DNA from: CAZGTQ01 sp964528575
GTDB taxonomy: Bacteria > Planctomycetota > UBA1135 > GCA-002686595
Assembly: GCA_964528575.1 (NCBI GenBank)
Contig: CAZGTQ010000126.1
Span: 1-21,693, forward strand
Direction of reading: 5' to 3'
DNA: 21,693 nucleotides
Shown here piece after piece: positions 1 to 11,100 of this stretch (the stretch's first letter is position 1; every line of letters begins with the position of its first letter). Below the pieces are notes generated by a model. That model was given only the letters and a program-made list of their open reading frames with translations, searched no databases and was not told the DNA's origin. The translations under genes and the position numbers were made by a program.

Positions 1-60
1 GCACGCGCGCGCGGCGGATCGGCGAGGACGGAGCTGTGGGCGACAGGCACGGCGGCACTA

Positions 61-74
61 CGTCGTGCACGACG
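61..74. promoter_or_regulatory. 14-bp perfect palindrome upstream of the copper ATPase
   Basis: The bases CGTCGTGCACGACG read the same on both strands and lie about 94 bp before the chosen start of the copper ATPase. It could be a regulator site, but a palindrome of this length is expected about once or more by chance in 21.7 kb of GC-rich DNA, and no copper regulator gene (CueR or CsoR type) is visible nearby. The rest of 1-167 shows nothing else I can name: it is open in the ATPase frame from position 36, but that stretch does not resemble the family. Confidence 0.2.
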
Positions 75-167
75 ACGGGTGAGTCCAGCCTAGTCCCGGC
101 CCATCCGCGGGTCACCGGCGCCGTGACGCGCCTCGACGGGAGCGGGAGCGGCGCTCACGATGGGGGC

Positions 168-2477
<2,310 letters not shown>

Positions 2478-2510
2478 TGCTGTCCCGAGCGTGTCGATCG
2501 TTGGTCGCCG

Positions 2511-3752
2511 TCAGTTTCGCGCCGCGACGATGTCGAGGAGTCCGTCCCCGTCCAGATCCGCGACGACGACGGACCGAGGACCGACGAGCGGGTTCGTATC
2601 GCCCGACGAGACGTCGAGCGTCGGTCCGAGGGCGAACAGTCCGTCCTGACCCTGGATGACGAGGGTGAGGACGTCGGACGTCGGATTGGCCGTGACGAGG
2701 TCGATGTCGCCGTCGCCGTCCAGGTCGCCAGCAGCGAGGGAGCTCGCCGAGGACCCGATCTGGAGCACGTCGGCGAGCTCGAAGGTGCCGGGACTCGTCT
2801 GCACGTGGAAGACGAGGATGCTCCCACCCTCGTCGACGTTCGCGAGATCGATGTCGTCGTCGCCGTCGAGATCGGCGGCCACGACGGACGTGGGCGATTC
2901 ACCGGTGTCGATGACAGGTCCGGTGATGTACGTCCCCAGGAGGGTGCCGTAGAACAACGCGATCTCGCCGGAGTCCTGGTTCGTCACGATGAGGTCCTGC
3001 GTGCCGTCGCCGTCGAGATCGGCGACGGCGACGTCGAGCACGTTCGTCGACACGAAACTGAGAGACACGGACGTGCGGGCGAACTGTCCCGTGCCGATCT
3101 GCGTGAAGACCTCGAGCTCGTTCGCTGACTGGTCGACCGTGACGAGGTCGATCTTGCCGTCCTGGTCGACGTCCAGGGTCATTCCGCTCCGCGGCGCTCG
3201 CTCCTCGAGGAAGAACCCCGGCGCGACCTGGTGAAGGACTCGCAGCTCCGCCGCGAAGCGGATCAGCTCGTTCAGGTCGAAGCGCAGGTCCGTTCCGAGC
3301 GCAATCTCGATGAGCGGGTCGGGCGAGACGCCTCCGACGACCTCCACCCGGATCGTCACGTCGCCGACGAAGCCGTCCACGCCCAGGTCCTGCTCCCAGT
3401 CCCACAGTACGACGTGGTCGCCCGGACCGAGGTTCTTCAGGGGCCCGCTCGTCGCGCCCGTCGAGATCGGCACTTCGCCCCCAGTGAAGAGACGGCTGAA
3501 GAAGATCTTCACGGTCGCCGCGTCGCCCTCTGCATCGGTGAGGCGGAAGCGGATCGCCGCGGGAGAGCTCGTCGGGGGCGCGAGGGGGTCGCTCGGGTCG
3601 GTGACGCGCAGGTCGCTCCCGATCGTGGCGGCGTCGGCGCCCGTCGCTCCGGAGTCGCCGTCCGCCGCCGCGACGGCGCCCGCCGTTCCGACGCCGCAGG
3701 AGCCGAGAGCCGCCAGACCGAGGGCGGCGAGCCGATGGAGCGAGCGGGTCAA
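2511..3752 (-). CDS. FG-GAP/VCBS-repeat lipoprotein
   Basis: This is a predicted 413-residue exported lipoprotein. The start is TTG, preceded by AGAGGAG eight bases upstream, which decides the start. The leader ends in LAALGSC, so Cys19 is the likely lipidated residue. Residues about 60-145 form a beta-rich, Ig-like region containing VVLWDWEQDLG. Five Asp-rich calcium-loop motifs of the FG-GAP/VCBS type follow at about 194, 245, 294, 343 and 399 (for example DLDGDGDID), the pattern of a beta-propeller used in adhesion or carbohydrate binding. The last repeat stops right after LDIVAARN with no closing strand, so the C-terminus may be truncated or the propeller incomplete. It begins 51 bp after the matrixin stop on the same strand, so it is probably the third gene of that operon and may be a surface partner of the protease. 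Ligand unknown. Confidence 0.85.
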   Translation of the reverse strand: MTRSLHRLAALGLAALGSCGVGTAGAVAAADGDSGATGADAATIGSDLRVTDPSDPLAPPTSSPAAIRFRLTDAEGDAATVKIFFSRLFTGGEVPISTGATSGPLKNLGPGDHVVLWDWEQDLGVDGFVGDVTIRVEVVGGVSPDPLIEIALGTDLRFDLNELIRFAAELRVLHQVAPGFFLEERAPRSGMTLDVDQDGKIDLVTVDQSANELEVFTQIGTGQFARTSVSLSFVSTNVLDVAVADLDGDGTQDLIVTNQDSGEIALFYGTLLGTYITGPVIDTGESPTSVVAADLDGDDDIDLANVDEGGSILVFHVQTSPGTFELADVLQIGSSASSLAAGDLDGDGDIDLVTANPTSDVLTLVIQGQDGLFALGPTLDVSSGDTNPLVGPRSVVVADLDGDGLLDIVAARN

Positions 3753-3803
3753 TCGGATATCTCCTCTGGCCGGCCGCGCCAGCTCGCCGAGCCGATGCGC
3801 GGA

Positions 3804-5399
3804 TTAGAACAGAACGTGCGTCGTCTGGACGTTCGTCGAGAGCAGCGGGATCGTCCCCGCGCTCACGTCGAACACGACCGCCTGCCAGTGGACGGTGCCG
3901 GAGATGCCGCTGAACGAGTAGTGCAGGTCCGCGACGCCCTCGGCCGGGACGAGCGCCAGCGTCAGGACGACGAGCGACGCGAAGCCGTTGCCGATGTCCG
4001 CCGTCAGGAAGCCCGGCATCGTCGACGGGACGAGGTGCGGCGAGACGCCGAGGATGTACACGTCGCCGGGCTCGGAGCCGATCCGCACGTCCGCGCCGGA
4101 TTGCGACGTGAGGAATCCGGGCGCGGAGCTGGCGACCTCGACGACGGGGGGCGAGTTCGGCGTGACGACGAGCTGGGCGATCGAAGCGCCGTGCACGTCG
4201 TCGACGCGCACCGGGACCGTGCCCAGGTGCGGGAGCGAGTCGAGCGAGAGCGTGATCTGCGCCGGCGAGTCGATCGTGTAGTCGCCCGGGTCGACGAGGA
4301 CGCCGTCGAGCGAGAGCTCGGTCACCGCGCCGAGGTTCGAGCCGCCGATGACGAGCTGCGTCGGGCCGTCGACCACGACGAGCTCCATCGACGGCGGCGT
4401 GAGCGACGTGATCTGCGGCGGCGCGCCCGGCGGCACGGACGGGTCGAACGGGTGCGCGTTCGAGAGCGATTCGCCGTCGACGCCGGTCGTGCAGACGAGC
4501 ACGTCCCCCGGGCCCGCGTTCGCCGGCAGCGGCACGACGATCCGCGTCCCGCCGTCGGTCGAGGGCACGTCGACGACGCGGACCGGATCGCCGTTGCCGC
4601 CCGCCGTGCTCTGCGTGAACCAGACGTCGTTGCCCGCGGGGAGGAAGCGCGCCCCGCGGATCGTGACGACCCCGGAGACGTGGACGGTGCTCGAGACGTG
4701 CGGTTTGTCGTCGCCGCGCGGGCCGTAGATCGCGACGAGACCGAGCGAGTCGTCGGACGCGATCGAGCGGTCGACCACCGCGTCGCCGTTCGCCGTGGGG
4801 AACATCGTCGATTGCGCGAACGTGGCGTGGTCGAGCCCGATGACGTGGCCGTACTCGTGGCACGCGACGCCCTGCAGGTCGCGCCGCTCACCGATGTCGC
4901 TCCCCGGGCCGTCGTCCCAGAGCTCCTCCTCGCAGAAGCGGATGCGCCAGCCCGACGGTCCGGGCGACTCGGCGAACGCGATCGTCGAGCCCGTGCAGCC
5001 CGAGATCGCCGACATGACGTTGTCGTCGGGGTTGCCGACGCCGAGCGCCTCGCCCTGGAAGCTCGAGTCGAAGTTCGCGTCGCCCGAGCCGATGTCGCCG
5101 GGCTGATGCGGGTCGCCGTCGCCGTCGACGCGCCGCTCGGAGCCCCACTCGACGACACCCTTCCAGCACGCGAGCACGGCGCCCGTGTAGCCGGGGAAGT
5201 TCGGGTGCGCCGCCGCGTTGTCGTTCGCCGTCGCGTCCGCGAAGTTGTCGAAGACGCGGAAGTCGCGCTGGTCGAGCCCGAGCTCGAACCCGAGCAGGAC
5301 GAACCCCTCCGCGGCGCGCGGGGGAGCGAGCGCCCAGACCGCCGCCGCCAGCGCGCCCGCCGCAAGAGCGAGCCGCCACGTGCTCCGCGCGCGGCTCAC
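3804..5399 (-). CDS. Secreted matrixin-like zinc metalloprotease with IPT/TIG-like repeats (copy A)
   Basis: This 531-residue exported protein has a signal peptide (about 1-34, LALAAGALAAAVWALA). The catalytic motif HEYGHVIGLDH puts zinc ligands at His181, His185 and His191 with Glu182 as the base; STMFPT shortly after looks like the Met-turn. This is the metzincin/matrixin pattern. The C-terminal half has two or more beta-sandwich units resembling IPT/TIG repeats (ITSLTPPSM, VIGGSNLG) and a final domain with SPHLVPS that copies B and C share. No cysteine-switch propeptide is visible. The GTG start at 5399 overlaps the upstream stop (GTGA) and has GGAGGG six bases upstream, so it is translationally coupled to the partner gene. 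Substrate unknown; secretion and proteolysis are inferred from motifs. Confidence 0.85.
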   Translation of the reverse strand: MSRARSTWRLALAAGALAAAVWALAPPRAAEGFVLLGFELGLDQRDFRVFDNFADATANDNAAAHPNFPGYTGAVLACWKGVVEWGSERRVDGDGDPHQPGDIGSGDANFDSSFQGEALGVGNPDDNVMSAISGCTGSTIAFAESPGPSGWRIRFCEEELWDDGPGSDIGERRDLQGVACHEYGHVIGLDHATFAQSTMFPTANGDAVVDRSIASDDSLGLVAIYGPRGDDKPHVSSTVHVSGVVTIRGARFLPAGNDVWFTQSTAGGNGDPVRVVDVPSTDGGTRIVVPLPANAGPGDVLVCTTGVDGESLSNAHPFDPSVPPGAPPQITSLTPPSMELVVVDGPTQLVIGGSNLGAVTELSLDGVLVDPGDYTIDSPAQITLSLDSLPHLGTVPVRVDDVHGASIAQLVVTPNSPPVVEVASSAPGFLTSQSGADVRIGSEPGDVYILGVSPHLVPSTMPGFLTADIGNGFASLVVLTLALVPAEGVADLHYSFSGISGTVHWQAVVFDVSAGTIPLLSTNVQTTHVLF

Positions 5400-6004
5400 C
5401 GCTCGCCCTCCGCACGCTTCGCAGCGTCCGCGGCGTGCTGCTCGGCGCGCGCCTGCGCGATCGCCGCCTCGAGCTCCGCGAGCGCGACGTTCTGCCGCAC
5501 GCAGTAACCCGGCCCGCGGCCGAGCACGATCGTCCCGTGCGGCCCGTCGACCGTGCGGTACAGCCCGCCGTGCGCCGCCTCGAGCCCGTTCGCGGCGACG
5601 CCGCCGCCGAGGTTCTCGCGCCAGTCGTAGAAGACGACGACGCGGCTCCCGACCCGCGTGTCGTCCTCGCTCGGCGCCTCGGAATTCCACACGCCGTCGT
5701 TCGGCGCGACCCAGCCGCCGTGGTAGGTCACGTCGACCGTGATCAGCGCGCCCTGCGCGAGCGAGCGCCCCTCGAGCGTCAGCGTCGTGAAGTACAGCCC
5801 GGGCCCGTCGAGCGGGTGGTCGACCCGGAACGCGCGCTTCGCGACGATCTCGCCGTACACGGCGTTGTCGGCGCGCGCGACCATCTGGTCGAGCGTGAGC
5901 GCCTCGATCTTCGCGAGTCCGACCGCGGCGAGCGCTAGGAATGCGCTCGCGGTGAACGCGAGACGGGGGCAGGGCTTCGCTCTCCGAGACATGCTCCGAG
6001 ACAT
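5396..6004 (-). CDS. Exported protein of unknown function, matrixin partner (copy A)
   Basis: This 202-residue protein has an N-terminal signal peptide (LAFTASAFLALAAVGLA). I cannot name a domain. It is clearly paralogous to the protein encoded at 17554-18099: both share DNAVxGEIV, a FRVDxP stretch, LYFTTL, DGVWNSEAPSEDD followed by RVGxRVV, NxLxAAHGG and GYxVRQN. The family resembles small secreted proteins that I recall next to matrixins in other diderms, but that is memory, not a search. The ATG at 6004 is chosen because GAGGAG lies five bases upstream; a second in-frame ATG at 5992 follows an 11-bp repeat of the same bases (period 12), giving MSRSMSRR. It heads the operon, and its stop overlaps the protease start. 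A chaperone, inhibitor or shared-substrate role is possible but unproven. Confidence 0.78.
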   Translation of the reverse strand: MSRSMSRRAKPCPRLAFTASAFLALAAVGLAKIEALTLDQMVARADNAVYGEIVAKRAFRVDHPLDGPGLYFTTLTLEGRSLAQGALITVDVTYHGGWVAPNDGVWNSEAPSEDDTRVGSRVVVFYDWRENLGGGVAANGLEAAHGGLYRTVDGPHGTIVLGRGPGYCVRQNVALAELEAAIAQARAEQHAADAAKRAEGER

Positions 6005-6095
6005 GGGGGCTCCTCGGTCGCGGGCGCGGCGGGACCGGGCCGCCGCAGGATGGATCGGTGCTCGCCGCGGGGCTGCGGCGACGCGCTGCTGCCGC

Positions 6096-6112
6096 GATCC
6101 GGCTACCGGATC
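6096..6112. repeat. Inverted repeat GATCCGG-CTA-CCGGATC
   Basis: Seven-base perfect arms flank a three-base loop. It overlaps the first copy of the direct repeat and lies in the likely 5' leader of the minus-strand partner/matrixin operon. It could be a protein site or an RNA hairpin. No T-run follows on either strand, so it is not a typical terminator. Confidence 0.5.
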
Positions 6113-6149
6113 GGCGCAGGGCACCGACTACCGGATCGTCGCAGGGCAC
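6103..6149. repeat. Two 22-bp direct repeats with 25-bp period
   Basis: Copies at 6103-6124 and 6128-6149 both begin CTACCGGATCG and end CGCAGGGCAC, with a single G/T mismatch. They sit between divergent genes. The 25-bp spacing is not an exact multiple of the helix turn (about 10.5 bp), so side-by-side binding on one face is not obvious. It may be a simple tandem duplication or an iteron-like regulator site. Confidence 0.6.
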
Positions 6150-6154
6150 GCTCG

Positions 6155-6183
6155 ATTTTACGCACACGATGCGGAATCGGGGA
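6155..6183 (-). promoter_or_regulatory. Possible promoter for the partner/matrixin operon
   Basis: Reading the minus strand, TAAAAT (6160-6155) matches five of six bases of a sigma-70 type -10 box in an AT-richer island. The -35 position is poor (TCCCCG or TTCCCC depending on spacing). If used, it would give a leader of about 145 nt containing the direct repeats. Confidence 0.3.
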
Positions 6184-6223
6184 AGGTCGCCGACGCGAAC
6201 ACTCCCGACCGTGGCCCGACCGC

Positions 6224-6245
6224 CAACAAAACAATCGTTTGATTG
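6224..6245. promoter_or_regulatory. Candidate TetR-family operator
   Basis: The 22 bp form an interrupted palindrome, CAA-N2-AAAC-N4-GTTT-N2-TTG, centred about 50 bp before the TetR start codon. AAAC-N4-GTTT cores are known operator types for TetR-family proteins (PsrA is one example). Its position fits autorepression of the efflux operon and perhaps control of the divergent operon. The core sits in one of the few AT-rich patches of the window. Confidence 0.55.
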
Positions 6246-6283
6246 AAAGCTGTTGCGCCGGCCCCGCTACCCTCTGCCGCCCC

Positions 6284-6982
6284 GTGACCGACCCCCGCAC
6301 CCAGAGGACCCGCGACGCCCTGCTCGACGCCGCCGAAGCGCTGTTCGCCGAGCGCGGCTTCTCCGGCGTCGGCAGCCGCGAGCTCGTCGCCCGCGCCGGC
6401 GCCAACGTGGCCGCGATCCGCTACCACTTCGGCTCCAAGCGCGGCCTCTACGTCGAAGCGGTCCGGCGCGCCATGCTGCGGCCCGAGATCCGGGCGAGCT
6501 GGGACGCGCTGCCCGGCGCGACGGGCGGTCGCGAGCGCGCGGCCCGCGGTCTCGCGGTCTTCGTCCTCTCCCTGACGGGGCGGCTCCTGTCCGACCGCGA
6601 CCTCGGCGCCTGCACCCGCCTGATGCTGCGCGAGGCGATGCAGCCGAGCGAGGCCCTGCCGGAAGTCGTCGAGCGCTTCGTCCGCCCGCACGAGGACCGG
6701 CTCGCCGCGACCGTCCGCTGCGTCGCCCCGCGCCTCGGCCCGCGCGACGCGCGCCTCGCTGCCCGCGCCGTGCTCGGCCAGATCCTCCACCAGCACCTGT
6801 TCCGCCCGTTCTTCGAGCAGCGCCGCGGCGCGCCGTACGACGACGACGCGATCCGCGCGATCGCCGAGCACGTCGTGCGCTTCTCGCTGCGCGCCCTCGG
6901 CTGCTCCGAGCGGCGGATCGAGCGGTCCCTCGCGACCGCCCTCCCGGCCACCCTTCCTGCGAGAACGACCGATGCGACCTGA
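6284..6982 (+). CDS. TetR-family regulator, CecR/CerR-like
   Basis: This 232-residue DNA-binding protein probably represses the efflux operon it heads. Residues about 8-60 form the TetR helix-turn-helix (ALLDAAEALFAERGF, then VAAIRYHFGSKRGLY, the recognition helix pattern). The ligand-binding half has TRLMLREAMQPSEALPE and LGQILHQHLF, resembling the C-terminal domain of CecR-type regulators, which in E. coli accompany an adaptor and exporter. The start is taken as GTG at 6284: the helix-turn-helix begins a few residues later and upstream codons run through the operator. No clear ribosome-binding site precedes it, so expression may be weak or leader-dependent. Its end overlaps the adaptor start by 11 bp. 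The inducer is unknown. Confidence 0.88.
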   Translation: MTDPRTQRTRDALLDAAEALFAERGFSGVGSRELVARAGANVAAIRYHFGSKRGLYVEAVRRAMLRPEIRASWDALPGATGGRERAARGLAVFVLSLTGRLLSDRDLGACTRLMLREAMQPSEALPEVVERFVRPHEDRLAATVRCVAPRLGPRDARLAARAVLGQILHQHLFRPFFEQRRGAPYDDDAIRAIAEHVVRFSLRALGCSERRIERSLATALPATLPARTTDAT

Positions 6983-8102
6983 ACTCGGCTCCTCTTCCCT
7001 CGTTCGCCGCGTGCTGCTGGCGAGCGTCGCCCTCGCCGGCTCGCTCGCCGCCCAGCAACCGAGCCCGGTCGTCGTCGAAGCGGCCGAAGTGCGCGAGCTC
7101 CAGGAGGCGCGCCGCGTCTCCGGCGAGGTGCGCGCCGCGCGCCGCGCGCGCATCGCCGCGCGCGAACCGGGCCTCGTCGCCGAGATGCTCGTGCGCGAGG
7201 GCGACCTCGTCGAGGCCGGGGCTCCGCTCGCGCGGCTCGACGCGACGCTGCTCGAGACCGACGTCACGATCCTCCAGGCCGAGCGCGCGCGCGCCGCGGC
7301 GGAGCTCGTCGAGGCCGAAGCCGCGGCCGAGCGCGAGCAGCGCAACTACGCGGTGCTCGAGCAGCTCGCCGAGCGCGACGCGGTCAATCCGAAGGAGCTC
7401 GCCGACGCGCGCTCGCAGGCCGCGGTCGTCGAGGCGCGGCGCGCGCGCGCCGAGGGGGAGGTCGCGGTCATCGAGGCGCGCGCCCGGCAGCTCGAGAGAC
7501 GCATCGCGGACATGACGCCGACCGCACCGTTCCGCGGCTGGGTCGTCGCCCGTCACGCGGAGGCGGGCGCCTGGGTCGGCGTGGGCGGTCCGGTCGTCGA
7601 GCTGATCTCGGCGGGCGAGCTCGAGGCGTGGCTCGACGTGCCGCAGGCGTACTGGACGGCGCTCGCGCAGGCGAGCGGACCGCTCGTGCTCGACGTCGAC
7701 ACGGGCGCGCGCATCGAGGCGCAGAGCTGGCGCGTCGTGCCCGCGCTCGAGACCGCGGGCCGCACGTTCCCGCTCGTCGTCGCGTTGCCCGAAGGCGCCG
7801 GGCTCGCCGCGGGCATGTCGCTCTCGGCCGAGGTTCCGACCGGCGCGCGCGCCGAGCACCTGACCGTCGCGCGCGACGCGATCCTGCGCGGCGAGACGGG
7901 GCCGTACGTGTACGTCGCGCAGCCGGGGGCCGAGGGCGGCCACGCCGCAGCGCTCACGCCCGTCGACGTCGTCTTCTACGCCGGCGACCGCGCCGCCGTG
8001 CGCTCGCCGCGCCTGTCGCGCGGCGACCTGGTGATCGTCGAGGGGAACGAGCGGCTGTTCCCGACCGCTCCCGTCGCTCCGCGCCAACGAGACGCCCGAT
8101 GA
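6972..8102 (+). CDS. RND efflux periplasmic adaptor (HlyD/MFP family)
   Basis: This 376-residue periplasmic adaptor should bridge the RND pump and the outer-membrane channel. A signal peptide is seen at about 1-30 (VLLASVALAGSLAAQ), with no lipobox Cys, so it is probably not lipidated. The first lipoyl half follows (about 35-92, VAEMLVREGDLVEAGAPLARLD), then an Ala/Glu/Arg-rich coiled-coil hairpin (about 92-180), the second lipoyl half (TAPFRGWVVARHAEAGAWV, with VGVGGPVVEL after it), and beta-barrel and membrane-proximal domains. Its length is normal for the family. The ATG lies inside the last codons of tetR, and its stop overlaps the RND start as ATGA, so all three genes are co-translated. 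The substrate cannot be read from the adaptor. Confidence 0.92.
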   Translation: MRPELGSSSLVRRVLLASVALAGSLAAQQPSPVVVEAAEVRELQEARRVSGEVRAARRARIAAREPGLVAEMLVREGDLVEAGAPLARLDATLLETDVTILQAERARAAAELVEAEAAAEREQRNYAVLEQLAERDAVNPKELADARSQAAVVEARRARAEGEVAVIEARARQLERRIADMTPTAPFRGWVVARHAEAGAWVGVGGPVVELISAGELEAWLDVPQAYWTALAQASGPLVLDVDTGARIEAQSWRVVPALETAGRTFPLVVALPEGAGLAAGMSLSAEVPTGARAEHLTVARDAILRGETGPYVYVAQPGAEGGHAAALTPVDVVFYAGDRAAVRSPRLSRGDLVIVEGNERLFPTAPVAPRQRDAR

Positions 8103-11100
8103 ACCTCGTCGCGCTCGCCGTCCGCCAACCGGTCACGGTCGCGGTCGGAGTCATCCTCGTCCTCCTCGCCGGCATCGTCGCGGTGCGTCGCATCCCGATC
8201 CAGCTCACGCCCAACGTCGAGGACACGATCATCGCGGTCACGACGACGTGGGAGGGAGCGAGCCCCGTCGAGGTCGAGCGCGAGGTCGTCGACCCGCAGG
8301 AGGAGAAGCTCCAGGGCATCGCGAACCTGCGCGCGATCACGAGCACGAGCCAGCAGGGCCAGGGCGTGATCCGGCTCGAGTTCGCCGTCGGCACGTCGAA
8401 GGAGGCGGCGCTGCGCGAGGTCAGCGACAAGTTGCGCGAGGTGCCGAGCTATCCCGTCGACGTCGACGAGCCGGTGATCGAGGCGTCCGACCCGGAGAAC
8501 CGCGACTACATCGCGTGGATCGTGCTCGACACCGAGGATCCCGACTTCGACGTCCGCACGCTGCAGGACTTCGCCGAGGACCGCATCGAGCCCGTGCTCG
8601 AGCGCATCGCCGGCATCTCGGAGGTGAACATCCTCGGCGGCCGGGAGCGCGAGGTCCAGGTGCTCTACGACCCCGAGGTGCTCGCCGCGAAGGGCCTCAC
8701 GCCGAGCCAGCTCGCGCAGGCGCTGCTGCGCGAGAACCGGGACGTGTCGGCCGGCGCGCTGCAGGAGTCGAAGTCCGACGTGCGCGTGCGCCTCGCGGGC
8801 CAGTACCAGCGCATCGCCGACGTCGAGGACACCGTGATCGCGCAGACCCCCGGCGGCCCGGTCTTCGTGCGCGACGTCGCGGCCGTCGTCGAGACGTTCA
8901 AGGAGCCGCGGACGTTCGTGCGCTCGCGCGGCAAGCCCGTGCTCGCGGTCAACGCGCAGAAGGAGGTCGGCGCGAACGTCATGGCGGTCATGGCGGGCCT
9001 GCAGGAGCGGATCGGCCAGCTCAACGAGCCGGGCGGCACGCTCGAGGTGGAGGCGAGGAAGCTCGGCCTCGACGGCGGGCTGCGCCTGACGCAGGTCTAC
9101 GACCAGACGATCTACATCGACGACGCCCTCGCGCTCGTGCGGAACAACATCTGGCTCGGCGGCGCGCTCGCGATCCTCGTGCTGATCCTGTTCCTGCGCT
9201 CGGTGCGCACGGTGGGCATCATCGCCCTCGCGATCCCGATCTCGGTCATCGGCGCCGTCGTGTCGATGGTCGCGCTCGGGCGCACCGTGAACGTGATCAG
9301 CCTCGCGGGCATGGCGTTCGCCGTCGGGATGGTCGTCGACAACGCGATCGTCGTGCTGGAGAACATCTACCGGCACGTCGAGATGGGCAAGCCGCCGATG
9401 CGCGCGGCGATCGTCGGCGGCAAGGAGGTGTTCGGAGCGGTGCTCGCCTCGACGCTGACGACGGTCGCGGTGTTCATCCCGATCCTGCTCATCGAGGAGG
9501 AGGCGGGGCAACTCTTCCGCGACATCTCGCTCGCGATCGTCGCCGCGGTCGCGCTCAGCCTGCTCGTGTCGGTCACCGTGATCCCCTCGAGCGCGGCGCG
9601 GCTCCTGCGGGCGCACCGCACCGACGGGAAGGCGCGGCGGAAGCGCTCGGGGCCCAGCGACTGGATCGCCGATACCGTCCACCGGCTCAACGGCAGCGTC
9701 CTCGCGCGCCTCGCGATCGTCGTCCTGCTCGCCGCCGCCTCGATCGTCGGCACGGCGTGGCTGATCCCGCCGACCGACTACCTGCCGACGGGCAACCGCA
9801 ACCTCGTGTTCGGGCTCCTGATCCCGCCGCCGGGCTACAACCTCGACCAGCAGGCCGAGCTCGCGCTGCGCATCGAGGAGACGGTCGAGCCGTACTGGGA
9901 GGCCGCGAAGCTCGAGCCCGACAGCCCCGAGCGCGCCGCCGCGGTCGCGAGCCTGCCGCCGGTGCCGACGTTCGACATGGCTGCGGGCCGGCCGGGCGAG
10001 CCGGTCGTGCCGCCGCCGCTCGTCAACTACTTCCTCGTCAGCTTCGACGGGATCATGTTCCACGGCGGCATCTCCGACGACCCGCGGCGCGTGGTCGACC
10101 TCATGCCGCTCTTCGCGCAGGCGACGCGTGGCGAGGTCGCGCCCGGCGTGCTCGCGTTCGCGTTCCAGGTGCCGCTCTTCCAGCTCGGCGGCCGCACGGG
10201 CTCGGCGATCAAGATCAACTTCGCCGGCGACGACCTCGACCAGGTCGCGGCGGCGGCGGAGTCGGTGATGCTCGAGCTGATGGGGCGCTACTCGCCCTAC
10301 TCGGTGCAGCCCGACCCGTCGAACTTCAACGTGCCGACGCCCGAGCTGCGGCTCGTGCCCGATCGGCGCCGGCGCGCCGAGACCGGCCTCACGTTCGATG
10401 ACGTCGCGTTCGCGGTGCAGACGCTCGGCGACGGCGCGCTGCTGGGCGAGTACCGCATGGAGGGCGAGTCGGTCGACCTCAAGGTGATCTCGCGCTTCGC
10501 CGCGCAGGAGGGCTCGCTCGATCGTGTGGCCGATTCGCCGATCGCGACGCCGCGGGGCACGACGGTCCCGCTCTCGGCCGTCGCGACGCCGATGCGCGTC
10601 AACGCGGCGCAGCAGATCAACCGCGTCGGACGGCAGCGCGCGATCACGCTCCAGTTCACGCCGCCCGAGGGCGTGGCGCTCGAGCAGGCGGTGCAGGAGG
10701 TCGCGCAGCTCCTCGCCGAGCGACGCGAGGCGGGGCTGATCCCGCCGACGGTCGACACGAGCTTCACGGGCTCGGCGAGCAAGCTCGCGGCGGTGCAGAG
10801 CGCGCTGCTCGGCGACGGGACGCTCGCAGGCACGCTCGGCAGCTCGCTCGTGCTCGCGCTGCTCGTCGTGTACCTGTTGCTGTGCGTCTTGTTCCAGAGC
10901 TTCATGCGCCCGCTGATCATCCTGTTCAGCGTGCCGCTCGCGACGCTCGGCGGCTTCGCGGCGCTGCACGGCGTGTACGTGTGGAGCCTGTCGGACCCGT
11001 ACATGCCGGTGCAGCAGCTCGACATCCTCACGATGCTCGGCTTCGTCGTGCTGATCGGCGTCGTCGTGAACAACGCGATCCTGATCGTGCACCAGGCGCT

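Noticed and set aside
3231..5507. Plus-strand open frame of 758 codons opposite the matrixin A and FG-GAP genes
   Set aside because: The Arg/Asp/Val-rich product has no motifs and covers genes with zinc motif, signal peptides and ribosome-binding sites.
6243..6281. Possible promoter of the TetR operon starting with TTGAAA
   Set aside because: No acceptable -10 box occurs 16-19 bases downstream (GCTACC or TACCCT only).
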